Below, piece by piece: positions 16,370 through 28,562 of a stretch of DNA of 64,000 nt. Made by a program: the position numbers and the translations under genes. The DNA is from Elizabethkingia miricola. GTDB lineage: Bacteria > Bacteroidota > Bacteroidia > Flavobacteriales > Weeksellaceae. The first letter of the stretch is position 1. Every line of letters starts with the position of its first letter. Under the pieces are notes generated by a model that did not search any database, was not told where the DNA came from, and saw only the letters and a program-made list of their open reading frames with translations. The stretch lies in contig NZ_LSGQ01000005.1 of the NCBI RefSeq assembly GCF_001675285.1, positions 1-64,000 of the forward strand, given 5' to 3'.

Positions 16370-19300
16370 TTACTCCTCCAATCTTACATCTAGTCCTAGA
16401 CCTTGTAACTCGTGAAGTAATACGTTGAAAGATTCAGGGATACCTGGTTCAGGCATCGCTTCTCCTTTCGCGATAGCTTCATAAGTTTTTGCTCTACCGA
16501 TTACGTCATCAGACTTCACAGTTAAGATTTCTCTCAAGATGTTAGATGCACCAAATGCTTCTAGTGCCCAAACCTCCATCTCTCCGAAACGCTGACCACC
16601 GAACTGAGCTTTACCTCCTAACGGCTGCTGCGTAATCAATGAGTATGGTCCGATTGAACGTGCGTGCATTTTATCATCAACCATGTGTCCTAGTTTCAAC
16701 ATGTAGATTACCCCAACTGTCGCAGGCTGTGTAAATCTCTCACCTGTACCACCGTCATATAAGTAGGTATTTCCGTAAGCCGGAAGTTCTGCTTTTTCAG
16801 TGTACTCAGTGATCTGATCTAACTCAGCACCATCGAAGATTGGTGTAGCAAACTTCAATCCTAGTTTCTTACCAGCCCATCCTAATACGGTCTCATAAAT
16901 CTGACCGATGTTCATACGGGAAGGTACCCCTAGTGGGTTAAGAACGATGTCTACAGCTGTACCATCTTCAAGGAAAGGCATGTCTTCTTCACGAACGATT
17001 CTGGAAACAATACCCTTGTTACCGTGACGTCCTGCCATTTTATCCCCTACATTCAGTTTACGTTTCTTAGCGATGTAAACTTTTGCTAACTTCATGATAC
17101 CTGCTGGTAATTCGTCACCGATAGAAATTGCAAATTTCTCACGGTTCTTAACACCCTGAAGGTCGTTGTACTTAATCTTGTAGTTGTGGATTAACTGTTT
17201 GATTAATTCATTTTTATCTGCATCAACCGTCCAGTCAGATCCGCTTACGTTTACATAATCTTCAACACTAGAAAGTAACTTTTGAGTAAACTTCACACCT
17301 TTACCGATAAGCTCTTCATCAAGGTCATTTTTCACACCCTGAGAAGTTTTACCGCTAACAAGAATGTTAAGTTTTTCAAGAAGTGTATTTCTCAGATCAT
17401 CGAATTTCTCTTTGTATCTGTTTTCAACTTCTTCAAGCTTAAGCTTCTCTTCAGTTCTTTTCTTTTTGTCTTTAATATTTCTGGAGAATAACTTCTTGTT
17501 GATAACTACACCTCTTAATGAAGAGTCAGCTTTCAATGAAGCATCTTTTACATCACCAGCTTTGTCACCAAAGATTGCACGTAAAAGTTTTTCTTCCGGA
17601 GTTGGATCAGATTCACCTTTTGGAGTGATTTTTCCGATAAGGATATCACCAGGCTTCACCTCAGCACCGATACGGATCATACCGTTCTCATCAAGATCTT
17701 TAGTAGCTTCTTCAGATACGTTTGGAATATCAGCTGTTAATTCTTCCATACCTAATTTGGTATCACGAACTTCTAGTGAATATTCATCTACGTGGATAGA
17801 AGTAAACCAGTCTTCACGAACAACTTTCTCGTTGATTACAATTGCATCCTCGAAGTTGTACCCTTTCCAAGGCATGAAGGCTACTACTAAGTTTCTACCT
17901 AGTGCTAGTTCTCCTTTTTCAGTTGCATAACCTTCGCAAAGTACTTGTCCTTTTGCTACAGTGTCACCTACTCTTACGATAGGCTTCAATGTAATAGTTG
18001 TACTCTGGTTGGTTTTTCTGAACTTAGTTAATTTATAAGACTTAGTCGCAGATTCGAAGTTTACTAAATCTTCATCCTCGCTTCTTTCGTACTTAATTGT
18101 AATTTTATCAGCATCTACATACTCTACAACACCAGTTCCTTCAGCATTAATCAAAATTCTGGAGTCAGTAGCTACTTGTTTTTCCAAACCTGTACCTACA
18201 ATTGGAGCTTGTGGTCTTAATAATGGAACAGCCTGACGCATCATGTTAGATCCCATCAACGCACGGTTCGCATCATCATGCTCCAAGAACGGAATTAATG
18301 ATGCAGAAATACCAGAAATCTGGTTTGGTGCAACGTCGATAAGGTCTACCTGACCTGGCTCTACTACAGGGTAGTCACCATCCAGACGAGCAATAATTCT
18401 GTCTGTTTCGAAGTCTCCACTGTCGCTTAGTTCCACGTTCGCCTGAGCAATTACTTTAGCTTCTTCATCCTCTGCATTTAGGTAGATTGGGTCAGCATTT
18501 AAGTCTACTTTACCATTTTCTACTTTTCTATATGGAGTTTCGATGAAACCAAGGTTATTGATCTTAGCATAGATACCTAGAGAAGAAATCAAACCAATGT
18601 TTGGTCCTTCCGGAGTTTCGATAGGACAAATTCTACCATAGTGAGTATGGTGAACATCTCGAACCTCGAAACCTGCTCTTTCTCTTGATAAACCACCAGG
18701 CCCTAGTGCAGATAATCTTCTCTTGTGAGTGATCTCTGATAATGGGTTGGTTTGGTCCATGAACTGAGAAAGCTGGTTGGTACCAAAGAATGAGTTAATT
18801 ACTGATGTTAATGTTTTAGCATTAACAAGGTCTATTGGTGTAAAGATTTCGTTATCTCTAACGTTCATTCTTTCCTTAATTGTTCTTGCAATTCTGGAAA
18901 GACCTACACCAAACTGTCCTGATAGCTGTTCTCCAACAGTTTTAATTCTTCTGTTAGAAAGGTGGTCGATATCATCAACCTCAGCTTTAGAGTTTACCAA
19001 TTCGATAAGGTGTCTAACAATAGCGATAATATCTTCTTTTGTTAGAACTTCAGTATCGATTGGGATGTTTAATCCTAATTTTTTGTTCAGACGGTAACGA
19101 CCTACTTCACCAAGAGAATAACGCTGCTCAGAGAAGAATAATTTCTCGATAATTCCTCTTGCAGTTTCCTCATCTGGTGGATCTGCGTTACGTAACTGTC
19201 TGTAGATATATTCTACCGCTTCTTTTTCGGAGTTGGTAGGGTCTTTTTGTAAAGTATTCTGGATAATAGAGAATTCATTTCCATTTTCTTTGTGGATAAG

Positions 19301-20194
19301 AATTGTTTTTACACCAGATTCAAGGATAAGATCCAAGTGTTCTTTTTCAAGAACAGTCTCTCTGTCCAAGATGATTTCGTTTCTTTCGATAGAAACTACT
19401 TCACCTGTATCCTCATCTACGAAGTCTTCGAACCAAGTGTTCAAAACTCTCGCAGCTAATGTTCTTCCTTCTACTTTTTTAAGTGCAGCTTTAGAAACTT
19501 TTACTTCTTCAGCAAGGTCGAAAATCTGAAGGATATCCTTGTCAGACTCATAACCGATAGCTCTTAAAAGTGTAGTTAAAGGTAATTTTTTCTTACGATC
19601 GATGTAAGCGTACATTACGCTGTTGATATCCGTTGTAAATTCCATCCAAGAACCTTTGAAAGGAATAATTCTGGAATAGTACAACTTGGTACCGTTTGCG
19701 TGGTAAGTTTGTCCGAAGAAAACCCCCGGTGAACGGTGTAACTGAGTTACGATAACACGCTCTGCTCCGTTGATGATAAATGAACCACTTGGAGTCATGT
19801 ATGGTACCGGACCTAAATATACATCTTGTACTACTGTTTGGAAATCTTCATGTTCCGGGTCAGTACAATACAATTTAAGTCTTGCTTTTAATGGTACACT
19901 GTAGGTTAGACCTCTTTCTACACACTCGTCGATAGAATAACGAGGTGCATCTACTAAATAGTCAAGGAATTCTAATACAAACTGGTTTCTTGAGTCTGTA
20001 ATAGGAAAGTTTTCCTGGAAAGTTTTGTAAAGAGTTTCATCCAATCTAGCTTCCGGCAGTGTATCAAGCTGGAAAAACTCCTTGAAAGACTGGATCTGAA
20101 TGTCCAGAAAATCAGGAGTTATAACTTTCCCTTTGGAAGAGGAGAAGTTAATTCTTTGGTTTTCCCGAGTTTTTGGCGTCTGTGTCTTGCTCAT
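16370..20194 (-). CDS. rpoB: DNA-directed RNA polymerase subunit beta
   Basis: 1274 residues, full length for Bacteroidota. Clear landmarks are '[40 protein letters not shown]' (rifampicin-binding region and fork loop), '[19 protein letters not shown]', '[15 protein letters not shown]' and the C-terminal '[24 protein letters not shown]'. The Rif-region residues look wild type (H in THKRR, S in RRLSALG). It pairs with rpoC as an operon. Unusually, no rplJ/rplL genes lie upstream; the next gene is a divergent beta-galactosidase. Confidence 0.98.
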   Translation of the reverse strand: MSKTQTPKTRENQRINFSSSKGKVITPDFLDIQIQSFKEFFQLDTLPEARLDETLYKTFQENFPITDSRNQFVLEFLDYLVDAPRYSIDECVERGLTYSVPLKARLKLYCTDPEHEDFQTVVQDVYLGPVPYMTPSGSFIINGAERVIVTQLHRSPGVFFGQTYHANGTKLYYSRIIPFKGSWMEFTTDINSVMYAYIDRKKKLPLTTLLRAIGYESDKDILQIFDLAEEVKVSKAALKKVEGRTLAARVLNTWFEDFVDEDTGEVVSIERNEIILDRETVLEKEHLDLILESGVKTILIHKENGNEFSIIQNTLQKDPTNSEKEAVEYIYRQLRNADPPDEETARGIIEKLFFSEQRYSLGEVGRYRLNKKLGLNIPIDTEVLTKEDIIAIVRHLIELVNSKAEVDDIDHLSNRRIKTVGEQLSGQFGVGLSRIARTIKERMNVRDNEIFTPIDLVNAKTLTSVINSFFGTNQLSQFMDQTNPLSEITHKRRLSALGPGGLSRERAGFEVRDVHHTHYGRICPIETPEGPNIGLISSLGIYAKINNLGFIETPYRKVENGKVDLNADPIYLNAEDEEAKVIAQANVELSDSGDFETDRIIARLDGDYPVVEPGQVDLIDVAPNQISGISASLIPFLEHDDANRALMGSNMMRQAVPLLRPQAPIVGTGLEKQVATDSRILINAEGTGVVEYVDADKITIKYERSEDEDLVNFESATKSYKLTKFRKTNQSTTITLKPIVRVGDTVAKGQVLCEGYATEKGELALGRNLVVAFMPWKGYNFEDAIVINEKVVREDWFTSIHVDEYSLEVRDTKLGMEELTADIPNVSEEATKDLDENGMIRIGAEVKPGDILIGKITPKGESDPTPEEKLLRAIFGDKAGDVKDASLKADSSLRGVVINKKLFSRNIKDKKKRTEEKLKLEEVENRYKEKFDDLRNTLLEKLNILVSGKTSQGVKNDLDEELIGKGVKFTQKLLSSVEDYVNVSGSDWTVDADKNELIKQLIHNYKIKYNDLQGVKNREKFAISIGDELPAGIMKLAKVYIAKKRKLNVGDKMAGRHGNKGIVSRIVREEDMPFLEDGTAVDIVLNPLGVPSRMNIGQIYETVLGWAGKKLGLKFATPIFDGAELDQITEYTEKAELPAYGNTYLYDGGTGERFTQPATVGVIYMLKLGHMVDDKMHARSIGPYSLITQQPLGGKAQFGGQRFGEMEVWALEAFGASNILREILTVKSDDVIGRAKTYEAIAKGEAMPEPGIPESFNVLLHELQGLGLDVRLEE

Positions 20195-20511
20195 AAAACG
20201 TTTTAGAAAAGGGTTAAAAAATATTTTGATTTGTAAAAAATATCAGAAAGAAAGACAAATGGGAAAGATTGAAGATGAAAGACTTTGATTTTTGGGCTCA
20301 TCAGAATAGCCTGTCGATCTTTTTTCTTGTTCCGGATGTCTATTTTTCTAACTGCAACGCTGGTATATCTTTTCACAGCGTAATGCAAAATACTTTTTTA
20401 AGTTTTGAGAAATTAGGATATTGTATATAAACGCAGAAATCCCTCACGCGAAAGCGCAAGAGTTATCAAAAATCTGATTTATAAAAAATAAAATAAGCCC
20501 AAAACGAAATG

Positions 20512-20519
20512 CAAATATA
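20512..20519 (-). promoter_or_regulatory. Candidate -7 element of the rpoB operon
   Basis: On the minus strand TATATTTG fits TAnnTTTG. Transcription from it gives a leader of about 310 nt before rpoB. The leader is AT-rich and I see no protein-binding fold I can name in it. The 417-bp gap 20195-20611 holds no other gene. Confidence 0.4.
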
Positions 20520-20584
20520 CGATATTATTTTAAATAAATAAAAATTTAAATGTCTTTTTTCTGGATTTTATGATTGGAAATTAA

Positions 20585-24363
<3,779 letters not shown>

Positions 24364-24532
24364 CTTATTTATTTGTTATAAGGCTTGTGTTAATCATATG
24401 TTTAAAGAGTTATGTAAAACATTAGTTAATTAAAAATAAAACTAATGTACATTTTTTATTCCAAGAATAATTCACATATTTGGGAAAATGTTATATCTTG
24501 ATTTAAAGCTATAATAGTATTTGTGTGTATAA

Positions 24533-24979
24533 ATGGAAAAAATAGTACCCTTTTTCTTATTATTTGTTGCCAACTTTTGTTTTGCTCAGAATGCTAAAAA
24601 GCAGAGTGAAATGAATGTAAAAAATAAAATGGAAGCAAGACAGCCACAGGACCTTTCTGTTCCGCCGCCTCCGGTAAATAGTTTTCCGGCTCAGTATCCC
24701 AAAGGAAACAGAGCTTTTCTTCAGCTTGTGGAAAAAAATATAAATAAAGAATCTCTGAAGGAGCAACCTAAAAAGCTTGAGACTAAAATTATCATTAAAG
24801 TTGATGACGAAGGGACGGTACTCAATATCTCCACATACGGCATAAATGAAATATTTAATAAAGAAGTTGAGATAGCCGCAAAGAAGGTATCTACAACAAA
24901 ATGGACAGCTGCAAAGAACCGTCAGGGTGAAAACGTTATCGATCTTGTTAAACTGCCATTTACAATTGTTAATCAATAA
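24533..24979 (+). CDS. Secreted TonB C-terminal-like protein
   Basis: 148 residues with a signal peptide ending ...NFCFAQ (residue 19), a proline-rich segment (SVPPPPVNSFPAQYP) and a TonB C-terminal-like domain from ~75 ('TKIIIKVDDEGTVLNIS' ... 'EVEIAAKKVSTTKWTAAKN'). True TonB has an uncleaved N-terminal anchor; here the signal looks cleavable, so energy transduction is doubtful and a free periplasmic TonB_C domain is more likely. It ends 18 bp before the first GG-leader peptide gene and probably shares its operon. Confidence 0.65.
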   Translation: MEKIVPFFLLFVANFCFAQNAKKQSEMNVKNKMEARQPQDLSVPPPPVNSFPAQYPKGNRAFLQLVEKNINKESLKEQPKKLETKIIIKVDDEGTVLNISTYGINEIFNKEVEIAAKKVSTTKWTAAKNRQGENVIDLVKLPFTIVNQ

Positions 24980-24997
24980 AATACCAAATAAAACATT

Positions 24998-25162
24998 ATG
25001 AAAAACCTTAAAAAAATCAAAAGAACAGAGCTTAAAGCTATTATAGGAGGAGGGGAGTATTTACCAGAGGGTTGGGGAGTTTGCTTTGTAGATGGAGAAC
25101 CTGTTTCTACTCCGTGCAATCAATTATGTCCGGACAGAACACAGCCTTTTTGTGCATGGTAA
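24998..25162 (+). CDS. Double-glycine-leader Cys-rich peptide 1 (bacteriocin-like)
   Basis: 54 codons, short enough to be missed by length filters. The leader MKNLKKIKRTELKAIIGGG has the hydrophobic pattern and GG of peptides cleaved by PCAT-type ABC transporters. The core has four cysteines (C29, C40, C44, C52) at the same positions as peptide 2. It ends in ...CAW-stop, where peptide 2 continues eight more residues; the DNA after this stop still resembles the tail of peptide 2, so the end was changed by a small indel. Function unknown; family members in Chryseobacterium-type genomes are called bacteriocin-like (recollection). Confidence 0.7.
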   Translation: MKNLKKIKRTELKAIIGGGEYLPEGWGVCFVDGEPVSTPCNQLCPDRTQPFCAW

Positions 25163-25208
25163 ACCCGGGAGCAAATAATTAATAAAACACCAAATAAAAT
25201 AAAACATT

Positions 25209-25397
25209 ATGAACAATCTTAAAAAAATTAAAAGAACAGAGCTAAAAGCTATTATCGGAGGAGGAGAGCCTTTACCAGATGGATGGGGAGTTTGTTATAT
25301 AAAAGGAGAGCAAGTTCCTACTCCTTGCGATCAATTATGTCCGAACAAAATGCAGCCTACTTGTGCATGGATGGATCCGGGAACAAATAATCAATAA
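25209..25397 (+). CDS. Double-glycine-leader Cys-rich peptide 2 (bacteriocin-like)
   Basis: 62 residues: leader MNNLKKIKRTELKAIIGGG and a core with four cysteines (C29, C40, C44, C52), about 70% identical to peptide 1 and clearly a tandem duplicate. The region before its ATG (ACCAAATAAAATAAAACATT) is repeated before peptide 3 and nearly so before peptides 1 and 4, so the duplication included the ribosome-binding region. Likely exported with removal of the leader after GG; no transporter is nearby. Confidence 0.78.
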   Translation: MNNLKKIKRTELKAIIGGGEPLPDGWGVCYIKGEQVPTPCDQLCPNKMQPTCAWMDPGTNNQ

Positions 25398-25420
25398 AAC
25401 ACCAAATAAAATAAAACATT

Positions 25421-25660
25421 ATGAAAAATCTAAAAAAACTTTCAAGAACAAACCTTAAAGAAATTCATGGCGGAGTCATTATTGGCGGTGGCGGAAGTGG
25501 TATAGGTGGTTGCGAAGCTCACTGGGTTCCCGGAGATCAGCAACCAGAGCCTGGTATGCCATATGATTGTGGATGCAGAGGACTGAGATGGTGTCCAGGA
25601 ATTGGAGCTTGTGTTCACTCAGGTCAGATTCCTAAGTCAAAATGCGAAACTGGTCTGTAG
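25421..25660 (+). CDS. Double-glycine-leader six-Cys peptide 3 (bacteriocin-like)
   Basis: 79 residues with leader MKNLKKLSRTNLKEIHGG, a glycine-rich stretch (VIIGGGGSGIGG) and a core with six cysteines at 31, 50, 52, 58, 64 and 75. The spacing C-x18-C-x-C-x5-C-x5-C-x10-C is exactly repeated in peptide 4, although the sequences between differ. It lies 23 bp after peptide 2 and is followed by a strong terminator. Probably a secreted, disulphide-rich peptide; activity unknown. Confidence 0.78.
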   Translation: MKNLKKLSRTNLKEIHGGVIIGGGGSGIGGCEAHWVPGDQQPEPGMPYDCGCRGLRWCPGIGACVHSGQIPKSKCETGL

Positions 25661-25663
25661 AAA

Positions 25664-25696
25664 AAAAACCGACTCAATACTCTTGAGTTGGTTTTT
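25664..25696 (+). terminator. Terminator after peptide 3
   Basis: An A run, then AACCGACTCAA, a 5-nt loop, TTGAGTTGGTT and TTTATTTTT: an 11-bp stem with one GU pair. It ends the TonB-like/peptide 1-3 unit, so peptide 4 needs its own promoter or read-through. Confidence 0.85.
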
Positions 25697-25785
25697 ATTT
25701 TTAGAAGCCAGTTAAATCAAGCTTATCCAATTTAAAGAGAAAAACAATCGATTCACAGAATAAAATAACACCAAATTAAAACATT

Positions 25786-26007
25786 ATGAAAAATCTTAGA
25801 AAACTTTCAAGAAACAATCTTAAAGAAATTCATGGCGGAGCTTTTACAGGTCTTTGCCATGGAGAAATTATAACAGTGGATAACGCACCAGGAGAGGGAA
25901 TGCCTTATGACTGCGGATGCAGTACACTGATCTGGTGTGAAAGTTTGAGCGCTTGCATTCAACGTGGGCAGTTCTCTTCATCGAGCTGTAAGACTAAAGA
26001 ATTGTAA
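25786..26007 (+). CDS. Double-glycine-leader six-Cys peptide 4 (bacteriocin-like)
   Basis: 73 residues: leader MKNLRKLSRNNLKEIHGG, then a core with cysteines at 24, 43, 45, 51, 57 and 68, the same C-x18-C-x-C-x5-C-x5-C-x10-C frame as peptide 3, including the shared GMPYDCGC motif. The core differs elsewhere, so the cysteine frame is what selection has kept. It is separated from peptide 3 by a terminator and 90 bp, and has its own terminator. Confidence 0.78.
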   Translation: MKNLRKLSRNNLKEIHGGAFTGLCHGEIITVDNAPGEGMPYDCGCSTLIWCESLSACIQRGQFSSSSCKTKEL

Positions 26008-26009
26008 TA

Positions 26010-26048
26010 AAAATAATGGCCGAAAGAAATATCCGGCCATTTTATTTT
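26010..26048 (+). terminator. Terminator after peptide 4 (possibly bidirectional)
   Basis: ATGGCCG (26016-26022) and CGGCCAT (26034-26040) form a 7-bp GC-rich stem extended by A-T pairs, followed by TTTATTTTT on the plus strand and an A/T run on the other side facing the convergent gene. Confidence 0.85.
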
Positions 26049-26068
26049 TCAAGTTAGGGAGTACTTCC

Positions 26069-28423
26069 TCACTTCAATAACAGATTGACTTGTAGTGTTT
26101 GCTGATTGCGCATTGCCTCAACTTTTACCTGTCCTTTCCATTTAGAAGCCTGATAAACGTTCAACAAATCATTTGCTTTTTTTATTTCGGTACCATCCAT
26201 CATTCTTATGACATCTTTTTCCTGTAACCCTGCTTTTCTTAGCGGACTATTAGTGTCCAGTTTTATAATGATTCCACCGTCTTCGTCAGGCAGACCATAA
26301 GCAGATCTTTCACCAAGTCCTTCTACCGATTTTATCGTGGCATTTAGAAAATCAATGCTTGCTATACTTTTATTATTTTCAATACTGCTTATCAGTTTTG
26401 GCAATTCTGGTTTGGCAGCAATTTGCTTTAATCGTGGAATCTGTACACCAAATTGATCCATTGGGAAATTTTTAAAACCCATGCGCAAAGCAGGGGAATT
26501 GTTCTGTACTCTGTAATCTCCAATTTGTGGATTGATAAAATCAGGATTTCCTGAGATACTATGTTGGTCAGTATTTCTTTTTTGTGCAGCCTGTAAAGCT
26601 TTTGTATCCGGAAAGAGGTTATAGTCTATATTTCTGCCCCAGTCATTCATTCCAATTGGAGCGTAAGGTGTCATTACTATATTACGAGTAAAGTAATCAT
26701 CGCTGTTTTTAAACCATACATGCGGATGAAAACTATTGTTAATCATAATGTTGTTCTTGGCTTTACGTTTAAAACCTTCGCGGAATTTGAGTCCACCATT
26801 CAACATCACATTGTTGTAAATATGGTAATTGGAAGATCCGTCATCCAAATCGACATCCCAACCATGATCACAGCGGAATCTGTTGTTCCGGATAATGGTC
26901 GTTTGTTGTGCGTCCAGTAAAATCAATTCAGGGTGGGCATTGGTAATGCTGTCCATATATTTTCTGTCAGGACTCCAGAAGCGATCTCTTCCCCAGGAAT
27001 TAAAAGCACCATGATCTCCGGTTTCCAATACTGTATTGAAGACATCGTTGAATTCCAGAATATGTCCGCCAAAAGCGCCATCACCAATATTAATACCGGC
27101 TCTAGGTGTATTGTATATGCTGTTATGTCTCACTGTAATATTAGCTGCAATGTCAATTTGTATACCTGTAGCCTGTTTTTCAATCTTACCTATATCATGA
27201 ATAAGGTTATTTTCTGCAATACATTGCTGAGGGTAATGATTGGACTTAGGACCGGGTGTTTTATCCAATTGTCCGTAAGGTACATAATCCTCGTATCGGA
27301 AAGAAGGAGAACGTACAGCATCTGTTTCTCCTACAAAGGCAATTCCGCTGGCGCCGGCTCCGCTAATATGGTTACCACTGATGGTGTTGTTTTTATTATA
27401 GCCACTTAGCATAATAGCATTACCGCCTACATCTGTGAACTTACAATCGGTTACTTTTATATTCCGGGTATTCTCCATCAATATAACTCCGCCTCTGTAG
27501 ATGGTCCAGTCGCTTCGCAAAAGAGGCTCTTTGGTATCCATAAAGCTTCGTTCATTATGCAGGAAAACTATGTTCTTTATTTCTATACCCGATAATGGTA
27601 AACTTTCCGTGCCTTTTATTTCGATGCTGTTTTTTAATTGGGAAACTGTTATGTTGGTTTGGGAAAGATTTGTTCCTTTAGGCGGGTAATAATAGAGTAA
27701 TCCTTTTTCTTTATCAGCAAACCATTCACCGGGAGCATTTAGCTCTTCGAAGATATTTTCCACAAAACGGAATTGTTTGTGCAAAGGTGAAGGTCGGTTA
27801 TTTTGCCAACCACCTTCCAGTTTTAGATTACCTTTTCCATCAACACCGGTTATGCGATAATGAAATCCTCCCCATTCTCCGGAATGTAGCCCGTGCACAT
27901 AACCTCCTGCAGGATTTTTCCATTGCTGTACACGTTCTGGTGCTATAGCATCTGCTGAGGTTCCATTGAATATCTTGGCATTGGGGTCAAAGTCAGGATA
28001 GCGAGCCAGTATTTGTAGTTTTTCATCAGCATAAAGTCTTTCAAAGTTTATGTCTTGTGGAATAGTGGTAACATAAATACCATTTTTATAAGGTTTCCAG
28101 TCAGTCTTTAATAATTGTCCGGCACTTATAAAAGCTTGTTCTCCGGGATAAGAACTTATTAAAAGAGACTTTGTTTTTAGTATTTTATTATCCAGTACAA
28201 TGGACTTCTGAAGATAATAAATACCTTTTCTGAGATAAATGATAAGCGCTTTTCCGTTCGTTTTTTCAACTTCCAGTATAGCGCGTTCCGGAGTTTTGAA
28301 AGGCTTGGCTAAAGTTCCGGGGTTATGATCACTTCCGTCGGAAGAAACATACACTTTGGTCTGAGCATGGGGGAATAAAATTCCCAGCAGACAAAATAAT
28401 AATAAGGTTAGTGTGTTTTTCAT
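26069..28423 (-). CDS. Secreted parallel beta-helix protein with C-terminal PDZ domain
   Basis: 784 residues with a signal peptide (to ...LFPHAQ). The start 'KVYVSSDGSDHNPGTLAKPFKTPERAI' is typical of secreted beta-helix glycosidases and lyases; repeated 'N.I......I' coils run to about residue 640. The last ~85 residues form a PDZ domain ('GGIIIKLDTNSPLRKAGLQEKDVIRMMDG'). The fold suggests binding or cleavage of a polysaccharide; the exact CAZy family cannot be fixed by eye. It is divergent from the GH95-type gene across 139 bp, so the two may act on the same glycan. Confidence 0.75.
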   Translation of the reverse strand: MKNTLTLLLFCLLGILFPHAQTKVYVSSDGSDHNPGTLAKPFKTPERAILEVEKTNGKALIIYLRKGIYYLQKSIVLDNKILKTKSLLISSYPGEQAFISAGQLLKTDWKPYKNGIYVTTIPQDINFERLYADEKLQILARYPDFDPNAKIFNGTSADAIAPERVQQWKNPAGGYVHGLHSGEWGGFHYRITGVDGKGNLKLEGGWQNNRPSPLHKQFRFVENIFEELNAPGEWFADKEKGLLYYYPPKGTNLSQTNITVSQLKNSIEIKGTESLPLSGIEIKNIVFLHNERSFMDTKEPLLRSDWTIYRGGVILMENTRNIKVTDCKFTDVGGNAIMLSGYNKNNTISGNHISGAGASGIAFVGETDAVRSPSFRYEDYVPYGQLDKTPGPKSNHYPQQCIAENNLIHDIGKIEKQATGIQIDIAANITVRHNSIYNTPRAGINIGDGAFGGHILEFNDVFNTVLETGDHGAFNSWGRDRFWSPDRKYMDSITNAHPELILLDAQQTTIIRNNRFRCDHGWDVDLDDGSSNYHIYNNVMLNGGLKFREGFKRKAKNNIMINNSFHPHVWFKNSDDYFTRNIVMTPYAPIGMNDWGRNIDYNLFPDTKALQAAQKRNTDQHSISGNPDFINPQIGDYRVQNNSPALRMGFKNFPMDQFGVQIPRLKQIAAKPELPKLISSIENNKSIASIDFLNATIKSVEGLGERSAYGLPDEDGGIIIKLDTNSPLRKAGLQEKDVIRMMDGTEIKKANDLLNVYQASKWKGQVKVEAMRNQQTLQVNLLLK

Positions 28424-28562
28424 GGTTGGTTATATTGTTTTTTTGTAAATATAATTTAAAAAATTAATTTACAGGACTTTATGTTTTTCATTTGGTGTTT
28501 TAATACCGATTCGCTAAAAATAATTTCATAGTTTAGTAAAAACTTTTATACCATTATTAACC

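Noticed and set aside
17364-17930. 188-codon frame antisense to rpoB
   Set aside because: Ser/Phe-rich shadow of the highly conserved rpoB frame; no independent coding features.
24976-25800. Repeated ACCAAATAAAATAAAACATT units, considered as a CRISPR or repeat array
   Set aside because: Spacing and content show duplicated 5' untranslated regions of the peptide genes, not regular repeats with spacers.
26933-27409. 158-codon frame antisense to the beta-helix gene
   Set aside because: Long open shadow frame within a well-supported gene; no start context or recognisable protein.
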